Origin: Solobacterium sp.
GTDB lineage: Bacteria > Bacillota_I > Bacilli_A > Erysipelotrichales > Erysipelotrichaceae
Assembly: GCA_016284975.1 (NCBI GenBank)
Contig: JAEEPV010000276.1
Span: forward strand, 1-12,846
Length of the DNA stretch: 12,846 nucleotides
Direction: 5' to 3'
Shown: one piece after another, positions 1-8,334 of the stretch
Layout of the letters: each line of letters opens with the position of its first letter
Position numbering within the stretch: the stretch's first letter is position 1
Notes under the pieces: model-generated
Database searches by the model: none
What the model saw: only the letters and a program-made list of their open reading frames with translations
Told to the model about the DNA's origin: nothing
Translations under genes and position numbers: made by a program

Positions 1-2
1 AT

Positions 3-3000
3 CCGGTGATCAGTGACCGCGGATCCGATTCCGCGATGGTCGATAACACTCTGGAATTCATGTATATGTGCGGAATGGATCTGCCGCTGGCATTGATGGT
101 CATGATTCCGGAACCCTGGAAACATAATGATGCGATGCGTCAGGAAAAGAAAGATTTCTATCATTACTACGCAACCATGATGGAGCCGTGGGATGGACCG
201 GCAGCGATTCTGTTTACCGACGGCGATGTCGTTGGCGCCTGTCTGGACCGCAACGGCCTTCGCCCTTCCCGTTACTATGTGACCGATCAGGGAAAGCTCA
301 TTCTTTCTTCGGAAGTCGGTGTACTGGATATTCCGGAAGAACACATCGTTCAGAAGTCCCGTCTGATGCCGGGTAAGATCCTGCTTGCGGATACGGTCAA
401 GGGAAAGATCTTCCACGATGAAGAATGCAAAGAACAATATATCAGTGCGTATCCGTACGGCGAATGGCTGAACCTGCATCTGCGCCGTCTCAGCGAACTG
501 AAGATTCCAAATCATAAACTTCCCTTTTATCCCCAGGAGATCCGCGACAAGCTGTATAAAGTCTTTGGTTATTCCTATGAGGATGTAAAGGATATTCTGC
601 TTCCGATGGCAATCAACGGTGTCGAACCTACCGCCTCCATGGGTCATGATATTCCGCTGGCCATGTTCTCGGATAAACACGAAAACCTGTTCAGCTGTTT
701 CTACCAGCGCTTTGCACAGGTCACCAATCCGCCGATCGATTCGATCCGTGAAAAAGTCGTCATCGATACCACGGTATACCTTGGTTCCCAGGGAAACCTG
801 CTGGAACACAAAAGCACCAACTGTACGGTGCTTGAAATCACCAATCCGATCCTGACCGGAACGGACATGATGAAAATCAAGGCACTGGATGACGAGCACC
901 TTAAATGCCGGACGATAAAAATGCTGTATTACCGGAATACTTCTTTGAAGAAAGCGATCGAACAGCTGTGCATCAGCTGTGATACCGCTTATCGGGAAGG
1001 TGCGAACATCCTCGTTCTGAGTGATCGCGGCGTCGATGAAAACCACGTCGCAATTCCAAGTCTGCTTGCGGTATCGGCTGTGGAACAGCATATGGTACTC
1101 ACAAAAAAGAGCACGCAGCTTTCCCTGATCGTAGAGAGCGGTGAACCGCGCACGGTTCATCACTGTGCTGCACTGCTTGGCTTTGGCGCCAAGGCAATCC
1201 ACCCTTATCTTGCGCAGGAATGCATCGTCGAGCTGATCGACCTGGGCATTCTCGACAAGGATTATCACACAGCGATCGATGACTATAACAGCGCGATCCT
1301 GGGCGGCATCGTCAAGACCGCTGCCAAGATGGGTGTATCCTCGATCCAGTCCTATCAGTCCGCAAGAATCTTTGAGGCACTTGGATTAACACAGGAATTT
1401 ATCGACACCTACTTTACCGGTGTTATCTGCAATGCCGGGCGGATCGGGATCCCGCAGATCGAGCAGGATATCAATTACCGTCATGAACATGCGTTCGACC
1501 CGCTGGGGCTTTCCGTGGATACGACGCTGGACAGCGTCGGTTATCACAGTCTGCGCTCCAATGCGACCGCACATGACCACCTCTATTCTCCCGAGACGAT
1601 CGTTGCCCTGCAGCGTGCGGTACGGGAAGGTTCCTATGAGCGCTTTAAAGAATATACCGCACTGCTTGAGGGGATGCAGCCGCACCGGCTGAGAGATCTG
1701 TTTACATTCGCTTCCGACCGGGAACCAATTGATATTTCCGAAACAGAACCGGCAGAAGAAATCGTAAAACGTTTCAGCAGCGGTGCGATGTCGTTCGGTT
1801 CACTCTCCAAAGAAGCACATGAAACAATCGCGATTGCGATGAACACACTTCATGCGCGTTCCAATACGGGAGAAGGCGGAGAAGATCCCGCCCGATTTGG
1901 AACGATCCGTAATTCCGCGATCAAGCAGGTTGCCTCCGGACGTTTCGGCGTTACCAGTGCATATCTTTCCAGTGCTTCGGAGATTCAGATCAAGATGGCA
2001 CAGGGTGCCAAGCCGGGAGAAGGCGGACACCTGCCCGGAACAAAGGTTTATCCGTGGGTTGCGGAAACCAGATTCTGTACGCCCGGAGTCTCACTGATCT
2101 CCCCGCCGCCCCATCACGATATCTATTCGATCGAAGATCTCGCACAGCTGATCTTTGATCTGAAAAATGCCAATGAAGACGCTCGCATCTCCGTCAAGCT
2201 CGTCAGTGAAAACGGAGTCGGCACGATTGCCTGCGGTGTTGCGAAGGCTGGCGCTCAGGTGATTCTGATCTCCGGCAATGACGGCGGTACCGGCGCTGCC
2301 CCTTACAGTTCCATTCATCATGCGGGACTGCCCTGGGAGCTTGGTATCGCACAGGCTCACCGTGCCCTGATCGAGAACGGTCTGCGTGAAAAAGTCATCC
2401 TGCAGACAGATGGCAAGCTCATGAGCGGCAGAGATGTCGTTGCGGCCTGTCTGCTTGGTGCGGAAGAGTTCGCATTCGCAACCGGCGTTCTTGTATCACT
2501 TGGCTGTATGATGATGCGCGTCTGTTCCAAAGACACGTGCCCGTTCGGCATCGCCACACAGAATGAAGAACTGCGCAGGCGATTCCGGGGAAAACCGGAA
2601 CATGTCATGAACTACATGCTGTTTATCGCAGAAGAAGTACGAACCATTATGGCAGAGCTCGGATTCCATTCGATCAATGAGATGATCGGACATTCCGAAT
2701 GCCTGAAGGTAAAGGACGGCTGTGAAGAATACGACCTCTCCCTTCTCACCCGGTTTGCCGGCACGAAACATTTCGAACCTTCGGAAGTTTTTGATTTCAA
2801 GCTCCGGGAATCGCTTGATTCCGCGGTGCTGATTCCGTGGTTTGAATCCTGCAGGGACAACCGCAGAAAACATCAGACCCGTGTGCACCTCAAGACGATG
2901 AACCGTACCGCCGGCACCCTGCTGGGATCGCGGATCACACGGAAATACGGATCCACTCTCTCCGATGATTCCTATACTGTCATCGCAGACGGCAGCGGAG

Positions 3001-3677
3001 GGCAGTCCTTCGGCGCATTTATCCCGAAAGGACTTACCCTGAGGCTGTATGGTGACACGAATGATTACGCCGGAAAAGGACTCTCAGGCGGAAAAATCAT
3101 CATTACTCCGCCGGATAACGCACCGTATTCCTGGCGGAACAATATCATCGCAGGGAATGTTCTGCTTTATGGCGCAACATCCGGCAAGGCATACTTCGCC
3201 GGCGAAGTCGGTGAGCGGTTCTGTGTTCGCAACAGCGGCGCATTAGCTGTATGTGAGGGATGCGGGGATCATGGTCTGGAATATATGACCGGCGGAACAG
3301 CAGTCATTCTCGGCAAGACCGGGAAGAACTTCGCAGCCGGAATGAGCGGCGGAATCGCCTACGTTCTGGATGAAGACCACGTGCTCTACCGGAACCTCAG
3401 CAAAGAATCCCTTCTGCTGAAGGAAGTAAAAGAGAAATACGATATCCGGTATCTGACCGAGATCCTGGAGGACTACCTGAAAGAAACCCGGTCTCCGCTT
3501 GCGAAACAGATTCTGGACGACCCGGAGAACTGGTTTCCGCATTTCAAGAAGATCATTCCGGCGCCTTATCAGAATATTCTGGAACGGATTTCCCGCTTTG
3601 AAGAACAGGGAATTTCCGGAAAAGATGCTGAGATGGAAGCGTTTCTGGAGTTTTCCAGAGAACAAGGAGGTTCATGA
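3..3677 (+). CDS. gltB: Glutamate synthase (NADPH) large subunit, 5'-truncated by window edge
   Basis: Large subunit of glutamate synthase, which makes two glutamates from glutamine and 2-oxoglutarate in the cytoplasm. The reading frame is open from the first base, so the gene starts upstream. About 1224 of the usual roughly 1500 residues are present; the N-terminal catalytic Cys and most of the class II amidotransferase domain are missing. Numbering from the first full codon: the end of the amidotransferase domain (SDSAMVDN near residue 10, LDRNGLRPSRY near 80), the central domain (about 190-480), and the FMN-binding synthase domain (about 530-900, with SSGAMSFGSLS from 592). The 3Fe-4S cysteines are C835, C841 and C846 in a C-x5-C-x4-C pattern followed by PFGIATQ. 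The C-terminal GXGXG beta-helix begins near DGSGG at 996. No frameshift is seen. It is the first visible gene of a gltB-gltD-asnB operon; its promoter lies outside the window. Confidence 0.97.
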   Translation, partial: PVISDRGSDSAMVDNTLEFMYMCGMDLPLALMVMIPEPWKHNDAMRQEKKDFYHYYATMMEPWDGPAAILFTDGDVVGACLDRNGLRPSRYYVTDQGKLILSSEVGVLDIPEEHIVQKSRLMPGKILLADTVKGKIFHDEECKEQYISAYPYGEWLNLHLRRLSELKIPNHKLPFYPQEIRDKLYKVFGYSYEDVKDILLPMAINGVEPTASMGHDIPLAMFSDKHENLFSCFYQRFAQVTNPPIDSIREKVVIDTTVYLGSQGNLLEHKSTNCTVLEITNPILTGTDMMKIKALDDEHLKCRTIKMLYYRNTSLKKAIEQLCISCDTAYREGANILVLSDRGVDENHVAIPSLLAVSAVEQHMVLTKKSTQLSLIVESGEPRTVHHCAALLGFGAKAIHPYLAQECIVELIDLGILDKDYHTAIDDYNSAILGGIVKTAAKMGVSSIQSYQSARIFEALGLTQEFIDTYFTGVICNAGRIGIPQIEQDINYRHEHAFDPLGLSVDTTLDSVGYHSLRSNATAHDHLYSPETIVALQRAVREGSYERFKEYTALLEGMQPHRLRDLFTFASDREPIDISETEPAEEIVKRFSSGAMSFGSLSKEAHETIAIAMNTLHARSNTGEGGEDPARFGTIRNSAIKQVASGRFGVTSAYLSSASEIQIKMAQGAKPGEGGHLPGTKVYPWVAETRFCTPGVSLISPPPHHDIYSIEDLAQLIFDLKNANEDARISVKLVSENGVGTIACGVAKAGAQVILISGNDGGTGAAPYSSIHHAGLPWELGIAQAHRALIENGLREKVILQTDGKLMSGRDVVAACLLGAEEFAFATGVLVSLGCMMMRVCSKDTCPFGIATQNEELRRRFRGKPEHVMNYMLFIAEEVRTIMAELGFHSINEMIGHSECLKVKDGCEEYDLSLLTRFAGTKHFEPSEVFDFKLRESLDSAVLIPWFESCRDNRRKHQTRVHLKTMNRTAGTLLGSRITRKYGSTLSDDSYTVIADGSGGQSFGAFIPKGLTLRLYGDTNDYAGKGLSGGKIIITPPDNAPYSWRNNIIAGNVLLYGATSGKAYFAGEVGERFCVRNSGALAVCEGCGDHGLEYMTGGTAVILGKTGKNFAAGMSGGIAYVLDEDHVLYRNLSKESLLLKEVKEKYDIRYLTEILEDYLKETRSPLAKQILDDPENWFPHFKKIIPAPYQNILERISRFEEQGISGKDAEMEAFLEFSREQGGS
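3664..3670 (+). promoter_or_regulatory. Shine-Dalgarno site of gltD, inside gltB
   Basis: AAGGAGG lies within the last codons of gltB. Two ATGs follow in tandem at 3674 and 3677. The first is only 3 nt from the site, the second 6 nt, so 3677 is the better start. The protein then begins MGKPNGFLQY, as GltD proteins usually do. The gltB stop TGA (3675-3677) shares one base with this start, which suggests translational coupling. Confidence 0.8.
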
Positions 3678-5113
3678 TGGGAAAGCCTAACGGATTTCTG
3701 CAGTATCGCAGAAAAGCGGATACGGTTCGCCCGATCCGCAAACGGATCCAGGATCATCAGGAGATCCACGTTCCGCTGAAAGAAGAAGACCGTCGGCAGC
3801 AGGCAGCCCGCTGTATGAACTGCGGCGTGCCCTATTGTCAGTCTGCCATCACGCTGGAGCGAATGACGACCGGATGTCCGCTTTACAATCTCATCCCGGA
3901 GTGGAACGACGCCATCTATCGGGGAATCGACGCGCATGGACTGAAGCGGCTTCTGCGGATGAATCCCTTCCCGGAATTCACCGGCAGAGTCTGTCCGGCC
4001 CTGTGTGAAAAGGCGTGTATCAACGGAATCGACGGAGAACCTGTCACCATTCAGAACAACGAGTTCTATCTGATTGAATACGGATATGCCAACGGCCTGA
4101 TGGAACCGCAGATACCTGCAGTTCGTTCTGGAAAAAAAGTGGCAGTCGTCGGCAGCGGGCCTTCGGGTCTTGCGGCGGCGGACCGGCTGAACAAGCGCGG
4201 TCATTCCGTTACTGTCTTTGAACGGGACCGGGAGATTGGCGGTCTGCTCATGTTCGGAATTCCGAATATGAAGCTGGACAAAAGCATTGTCTTGCGCCGG
4301 AAAAAACTGATGGAGGAAGAGGGTGTTGAATTTAAAACCGACACAGCGATCGGAACGGATCTTTCGCTGGAAGAGCTGAAACAGGAATACGACGCAGTCA
4401 TTCTTGCATGCGGCGCAAAAAAGGCAAGGATACCGGATCTGGAAGGAATTGAGACGACCGAAGGCATCCTGCAGGCGGTAACGTTTCTGCGTATGTTTCT
4501 TGACGGCTCCACAGTCGCAGAAGGAAAAGATGTCGTAATCCTGGGCGGTGGTGATACCGGAAACGACTGTCTGGCTTCCTGTATCCGCCAGAAGGCTTCT
4601 TCCGTCACCCAGATCGAAATGATGCCCAAACCGCCCGAAGAGCGACAGCCGAATAATCCCTGGCCGCAATGGCCGAAAGTTCTGAAAACGGACTACGGTC
4701 AGCTGGAGGCAATCGAATACTATGGCAAAGATCCCCGTCTTTTTGCAAAGACCATCACTGCACTGCACAGCGAAGACGGTGTGCTGAAAGAAGTGGAGAT
4801 CGCCGATGTCACATTTGAAAATGGCAGCCTTCAGGTCAGTGAGCAGCGGGAAACGATTCCCTGTTCCCTGCTGATCATTGCGGCCGGTTTTACCGGATGT
4901 GAAACCGAACTTCCATCTTCTGTGGGAATCGCGCTGACACCGCGGAATACCATCGAGACGAAACAGGGAAGCTATGCCACAAATGTGGAAGGAATCTTTA
5001 CTGCAGGTGACATGCATCGCGGGCAGTCACTTGTTGTCTGGGCGATCCGCGAAGGAATGCAGTGTGCAAAGGAAGCAGACCGATGGCTCATGGGCTATAC
5101 CAATCTGCTCTAA
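3677..5113 (+). CDS. gltD: Glutamate synthase (NADPH) small subunit
   Basis: Small subunit of glutamate synthase. It takes electrons from NADPH through FAD and iron-sulfur clusters to the large subunit. The protein has 478 residues, normal for the family. The N-terminal cluster domain shows C46-x2-C49-x4-C54, then TTGCPLYN around C67, and a second cysteine group in RVCPALCEKACING. The FAD Rossmann motif GSGPSG is at 159-164. The nucleotide-binding motif GGGDTGND is at 290-297. The C-terminal signature GIFTAGDMHRGQSLVVWAI closes the flavin fold. The start at 3677 is chosen by spacing to the ribosome binding site. The gene overlaps gltB by one base and is followed after 21 nt by asnB, so all three are very likely cotranscribed. 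I see no broken motif. Confidence 0.97.
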   Translation: MGKPNGFLQYRRKADTVRPIRKRIQDHQEIHVPLKEEDRRQQAARCMNCGVPYCQSAITLERMTTGCPLYNLIPEWNDAIYRGIDAHGLKRLLRMNPFPEFTGRVCPALCEKACINGIDGEPVTIQNNEFYLIEYGYANGLMEPQIPAVRSGKKVAVVGSGPSGLAAADRLNKRGHSVTVFERDREIGGLLMFGIPNMKLDKSIVLRRKKLMEEEGVEFKTDTAIGTDLSLEELKQEYDAVILACGAKKARIPDLEGIETTEGILQAVTFLRMFLDGSTVAEGKDVVILGGGDTGNDCLASCIRQKASSVTQIEMMPKPPEERQPNNPWPQWPKVLKTDYGQLEAIEYYGKDPRLFAKTITALHSEDGVLKEVEIADVTFENGSLQVSEQRETIPCSLLIIAAGFTGCETELPSSVGIALTPRNTIETKQGSYATNVEGIFTAGDMHRGQSLVVWAIREGMQCAKEADRWLMGYTNLL

Positions 5114-5134
5114 GGAAACAGAAGAGGTAGATGT

Positions 5135-6718
5135 ATGTGCGGAATACTGGTAAGCTGCGGTCCGGAAACGGAACTCGAAGCGTTTGAAAAAGGACTGGAA
5201 ACATTGAAAGATCGCGGTCCCGATGACTGGCGTATCCGGAATGCCGGTCAGGGGCTGATGGGGTTTCGGCGCCTCGCCATCATGGGTTTGAATTCAGGAG
5301 GAATGCAGCCATTTGAGCGAAACGGTAATCTTGCGGTCTGTAACGGCGAGCTGTACGGATTCCGGACAATGAAAGAAACACTTCTTCCGGAATATGATCT
5401 GTCGTCCGGAAGTGATTGCGAGCTGATTCTGCCGATGTATGAGAAATACGGTACGGATATGTTCTCGATGCTGGACGCAGAGTTTGTCTGTGTCATTTAT
5501 GATGCGGAAAAGGATACGTATATTGCCGCAAGAGACCCCATCGGCATCCGTCCGATGTTTTACGGATTCACAAAACATAATGAGATCTGCTTTGGAAGCA
5601 CACCGGCTTCCCTGATGCCGATTGCGGACCATATCAAGCCCTTCCCTCCGGGGACCTATTATCTCGACGGGAAATTCCATGCATATGAAACCATTGAAAA
5701 AGCACGTCTGCCGTATTTCAAAGGAGATCTCGATACCATTACCGGAAAGATCCGTGATCTGCTGGTCGAGGGAGTCAAAAAGCGGATGGATTCGGATGTT
5801 CCGGTCGGATACCTGCTGAGCGGAGGCCTCGACAGTTCGCTTGTCTGTGCGATTGCACAAAGGTATTCCGATAAACCGATCCGAACATTTGCGATCGGAA
5901 TGGAAAAGGATGCGATCGATCTCAAGTATGCAAGAGAAGTCGCGGAATTCATCGGTTCCGATCACACCGAAGTGATGATCAGCAGAGAGGATGTGCTGGA
6001 AGCACTTCCTGATGTCATCAAGGCATTGGCAACCTGGGATATCACGACGATCCGTGCTTCTCTCGGAATGTATCTTCTCTGCAGGTACATTCACGAGAAT
6101 ACGGATATCCGTGTGCTGTTTACCGGTGAGATCAGTGATGAACTGTTCGGATACAAATACACGGATTTTGCGCCGGATCCGGCCAGTTTCCAGAAAGAAG
6201 CGGAAAAGCGGATCCATGAGATCCATATGTATGATGTCCTGCGGGCAGACCGCTGTATTTCTTCCAACTCGCTGGAAAGCCGTGTTCCCTTCGGTGATCT
6301 TGCGTTTGTACGCTATGTCATGGCAATTGATCCTGCGATGAAGATGAATACTTATGGAATGGGGAAATATCTGCTGCGGACTGCTTTTGCCGACGAAAAC
6401 ATTCTCCCGGAATCAATTCGTCTGAGAGACAAGGCCGCATTCTCGGATGCCGTCGGTCATTCTCTGGTCGAAGACATTAAAGCCTACGCAGAAGAACTGT
6501 ATACCGATGAAGAAGCAGAAGTGCTGTATTCCACGTATGATTACAAGCCGCCGTACACAAAGGAAAGTCTTCTGTACCGGCAGATCTTTGAGCATTATTA
6601 TCCCGGCATGGCAGACATGATTATCGACTTTTGGCTGCCAAACCAGAGCTGGGACGGATGCAGAGTCAGCGATCCAAGTGCACGATACCTGTCCAACTAT
6701 GGAAAATCCGGAGTCTGA
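5135..6718 (+). CDS. asnB: Asparagine synthetase B (glutamine-hydrolysing)
   Basis: Makes asparagine from aspartate, ATP and glutamine. The start is fixed because the second residue must be the catalytic Cys (MCGI) exposed after Met removal; GAAGAGG lies 7 nt upstream. The N-terminal class II amidotransferase domain shows RRLAIM, CNGELYG and SGSDCE. The C-terminal synthetase domain has the ATP pyrophosphatase loop SGGLDSS at 229-235, ALATWDITTIRAS near 300, and HMYDVLRADRCISSNSLESRVPF, typical of the E. coli AsnB type. The protein has 527 residues, slightly shorter than E. coli AsnB (about 554). The usual GEGSDE-FGGY segment reads GEISDELFGYKY: the acidic residues are kept but glycines are replaced. 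It is the last gene of the gltBD operon, so glutamine use for glutamate and for asparagine is probably coregulated. Confidence 0.95.
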   Translation: MCGILVSCGPETELEAFEKGLETLKDRGPDDWRIRNAGQGLMGFRRLAIMGLNSGGMQPFERNGNLAVCNGELYGFRTMKETLLPEYDLSSGSDCELILPMYEKYGTDMFSMLDAEFVCVIYDAEKDTYIAARDPIGIRPMFYGFTKHNEICFGSTPASLMPIADHIKPFPPGTYYLDGKFHAYETIEKARLPYFKGDLDTITGKIRDLLVEGVKKRMDSDVPVGYLLSGGLDSSLVCAIAQRYSDKPIRTFAIGMEKDAIDLKYAREVAEFIGSDHTEVMISREDVLEALPDVIKALATWDITTIRASLGMYLLCRYIHENTDIRVLFTGEISDELFGYKYTDFAPDPASFQKEAEKRIHEIHMYDVLRADRCISSNSLESRVPFGDLAFVRYVMAIDPAMKMNTYGMGKYLLRTAFADENILPESIRLRDKAAFSDAVGHSLVEDIKAYAEELYTDEEAEVLYSTYDYKPPYTKESLLYRQIFEHYYPGMADMIIDFWLPNQSWDGCRVSDPSARYLSNYGKSGV

Positions 6719-6746
6719 GCTGTGCTCTTCACAGCTCTTCTTTTTG
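6717..6746 (+). terminator. Intrinsic terminator of the gltB-gltD-asnB operon
   Basis: A perfect 8-bp stem GAGCTGTG / CACAGCTC with a 5-nt loop starts inside the asnB stop codon and is followed by TTCTTTTT. It marks the operon end. Confidence 0.9.
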
Positions 6747-6748
6747 AG

Positions 6749-6765
6749 GGACGATTAATCCAAAT
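6749..6765 (+). repeat. 17-bp direct repeat, copy 1
   Basis: GGACGATTAATCCAAAT occurs here, just after the asnB terminator, and again identically at 9108-9124. The core GATTAATC is a perfect palindrome. An exact 17-mer twice within about 13 kb is not expected by chance. Copy 2 encodes FGLIV of the LacI fragment at its broken end; copy 1 lies in noncoding DNA. The function is unknown. Confidence 0.6.
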
Positions 6766-6894
6766 GCTATGCGAATCCCCCGTATCAGAATGACAAAAGA
6801 GAACAGCTGCGATAGTTCCGGATAGCCGGTTATTCTCTGAATTCATTATATACGAGACCGGAAAGGCTGAAGTGCAGCAGATCGTCAGAAACGG
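6766..6894. other. Intergenic stretch without a recognised gene
   Basis: Part of the 333-nt gap between asnB and the EIIA gene. The + strand frame ending at the TGA near 6917 is open for about 42 codons (…EFIIYETGKAEVQQIVRNGF…) and looks faintly protein-like. It has no start codon or ribosome binding site, and I recognise no family. It may be a decayed coding remnant or chance. Confidence 0.25.
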
Positions 6895-6923
6895 TTTTCA
6901 GTCCGGAAATCTTCCGTTATGAT
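6895..6923 (+). promoter_or_regulatory. Candidate promoter upstream of the operator array
   Basis: TTTTCA (6895-6900), a 17-bp spacer and TATGAT (6918-6923) give 4/6 and 5/6 matches to the sigma-A consensus. The predicted start near 6930 lies immediately before the first TGATTG site, so a repressor on the array would block elongation or clearance. It would leave a leader of about 120 nt before the EIIA gene. Confidence 0.4.
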
Positions 6924-6932
6924 AGAATTGTA

Positions 6933-7011
6933 TGATTGGTTGCGATCAGAAAATCGTCTGTCTGTGATCGAATATCAAAATTGCCGCCACCTATTGTGAT
7001 TGAATCAATCA
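6933..7011 (+). promoter_or_regulatory. Operator-like array: three TGATYG sites at 32-bp period
   Basis: TGATTG starts at 6933, TGATCG at 6965 and TGATTG at 6997, exactly 32 bp apart each time (about three helical turns). Each is followed by a reverse half-site: CGATCA at 6943-6948, TATCA at 6973-6977, and TCAATCA at 7005-7011. The third is a perfect 15-bp palindrome, TGATTGAATCAATCA. Phased multiple operators fit a cooperative repressor such as the DeoR-family protein encoded downstream; that link is inference. Confidence 0.6.
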
Positions 7012-7022
7012 TATTCTATGCT
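6994..7022 (+). promoter_or_regulatory. Candidate promoter overlapping the third operator
   Basis: TTGTGA (6994-6999), a 17-bp spacer and TATGCT (7017-7022), each matching 4/6. The perfect palindrome at 6997-7011 fills the spacer and overlaps the -35 box, the classical position for repression. It is weaker in sequence than the upstream candidate at 6895-6923; one or both may be used. Confidence 0.35.
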
Positions 7023-7051
7023 TCAGCTGTAACAAACAGCGGAGGTATCCT

Positions 7052-7486
7052 ATGAACTATGTCCTGTTAGTAAGCCATGGAACGGTGGCAGCGTCAATGC
7101 ATGAAACCCTGAAGGTATTCTTTCTGGGGGACCGGAAAGATCTTCTGCATGCATGTATGGAAGAGGACATGAGTCCGGATACCTATGTGCTGCAGGTGCG
7201 ACAGGTATTATCTTCTGTCACAGAAGAAGACACCCTGACTGTATTGGCGGATCTGATGGGCGGAAGTCCGCTCACCTACGCCTCCTATGTCATCAGCACG
7301 ATGGGATTATCTGACCGTACAGAATACCTGTGCGGAATGAATCTTCCGATGATCATGGAAGTGCTTGGCAGAACCGGTCAGGAATCCGTCTCCGGCACAA
7401 ATGGATTTCTGCAGGAAATGCGGAATACGATACGTCCCTTTGTACTGCCGGCATTATCGGAATGCACACAGGAAGAACGAATCTGA
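7052..7486 (+). CDS. PTS EIIA component, mannose/fructose family, orphan
   Basis: A soluble phosphocarrier of the sugar phosphotransferase system. It would accept phosphate from HPr on a histidine and pass it to an EIIB. The 144-residue protein matches the EIIA-Man fold: it opens NYVLLVSHGTVAASM with the expected active-site His at position 9, and carries ADLMGGSPL (residues about 68-76), the family DxxGGSP loop. GGAGG lies 6 nt before the ATG, directly after a small hairpin (GCTGT / ACAGC, 7026-7040). No EIIB, EIIC or EIID of the mannose family is in the window, so either its partners are elsewhere or it works as a phosphorylation-dependent regulator. A DeoR gene follows after 10 nt, probably in the same transcript. 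The substrate cannot be told. Confidence 0.85.
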   Translation: MNYVLLVSHGTVAASMHETLKVFFLGDRKDLLHACMEEDMSPDTYVLQVRQVLSSVTEEDTLTVLADLMGGSPLTYASYVISTMGLSDRTEYLCGMNLPMIMEVLGRTGQESVSGTNGFLQEMRNTIRPFVLPALSECTQEERI

Positions 7487-7496
7487 AAGGAATGGA

Positions 7497-8258
7497 ATGA
7501 TGGTACCGGGAGAACGTAAACAACAGATTCTGGCTTTGCTGGAACGGAAACGCTATGTAACCGTGGAGGAGCTTTCTGCAGAACTGTTTGTCAGTCTTCC
7601 GACCGTACGCAGAGATCTTGCGGCACTGGAACAGGAAGGGGCGTTAACCAGAACGCATGGAGGTGCTTCTTACAACCAGGCAGGCACACAGGTCGCGCCA
7701 TTTATTCTGCGTGAAAAAAACAACTATGAGGAAAAACAGATCATCGGAAATATCGCAGCCGGTCTGATCGAAAACGGAGATACCTTATTCATTTCCTCCA
7801 GCAGCACAACCCTTGCGATGGTCCGTCAGCTGAGTCCGGATCTGCACATGCAGGTACTGACAAACGGAATGACCATGGCGCAGGTAATCGGTCAGTATCC
7901 AAATGCAAATGTGTATATTCCGGCCGGGCATTATACCTATGAAGATGATGGAATCTACGGTCCGGATGTTGTGGAGTCGGTTTCGAAACGATTCGCAAAG
8001 TATGGCTTTATCTGCTGTGACGGTGTCGATATGGAACACGGTCTCACCGTGAACCGTGATACGGAACTGTTTCTCGAACTGGCATTCCGAAAGAACTGTG
8101 AAAAACTGGTTCTGTTAGTGGATCATACAAAGTTCGATACGCATTTCTTCTACCAGTCCATGGAATTATCTGAAGTGGATATTCTGGTGACGGATCAGGA
8201 ACCGGGAGAGAAATGGGAAACGTACTGCAGGAAACAGAAAATTGAGCTTCTCTATTAA
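7497..8258 (+). CDS. DeoR-family transcriptional regulator
   Basis: A DNA-binding repressor of sugar metabolism genes that usually responds to a phosphorylated sugar. The protein has 253 residues, normal for the family. The N-terminal helix-turn-helix (about 8-58) has the DeoR signature: RKQQILALLERKRYVTVEELS, then VSLPTVRRDLAALEQEGALTRTHGGA. The C-terminal phosphosugar-sensing domain has SSSSTTLAM near 100 and LVDHTKFD. The frame is open further upstream, but the real start is ATG 7497 or the adjacent ATG 7500, behind AAAGGA (7486-7491); the spacings are 5 and 8 nt. It sits 10 nt after the EIIA gene and ends at a terminator. It probably represses its own operon through the sites at 6933-7011; other targets are unknown. 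Confidence 0.93.
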   Translation: MMVPGERKQQILALLERKRYVTVEELSAELFVSLPTVRRDLAALEQEGALTRTHGGASYNQAGTQVAPFILREKNNYEEKQIIGNIAAGLIENGDTLFISSSSTTLAMVRQLSPDLHMQVLTNGMTMAQVIGQYPNANVYIPAGHYTYEDDGIYGPDVVESVSKRFAKYGFICCDGVDMEHGLTVNRDTELFLELAFRKNCEKLVLLVDHTKFDTHFFYQSMELSEVDILVTDQEPGEKWETYCRKQKIELLY

Positions 8259-8310
8259 AAAACAAACCTGTATCATGCGAGGACAGCACCGCAGGATGCA
8301 GGTTTTCTGT
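8259..8310. terminator. Bidirectional terminator between the DeoR gene and the LacI fragment
   Basis: AACCTGTATC (8265-8274) pairs with GATGCAGGTT (8295-8304): ten pairs with one G-T wobble. TGCG / CGCA extends the helix inside. The + strand continues with TTTTCTGTT. The - strand continues with TGTTTTTTAA, so transcripts of the - strand gene would stop here too. Confidence 0.75.
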
Positions 8311-8334
8311 TGGTAACGGAGAACAGGCGAAAGG

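Noticed and set aside
3569-5017. 482-codon - strand frame opposite gltD
   Set aside because: It is a shadow of gltD, whose motifs and length are complete.
6749-6840. - strand frame reading RIAFGLIVP and resembling the LacI start, as a second LacI fragment
   Set aside because: The similarity is limited to the 17-bp repeat; the rest is not LacI-like, has no start codon and runs into the asnB terminator.
6885-6902. A cre-like site around AGAAACGGTTTTCAG
   Set aside because: Centred on CG it matches the consensus poorly on both flanks.
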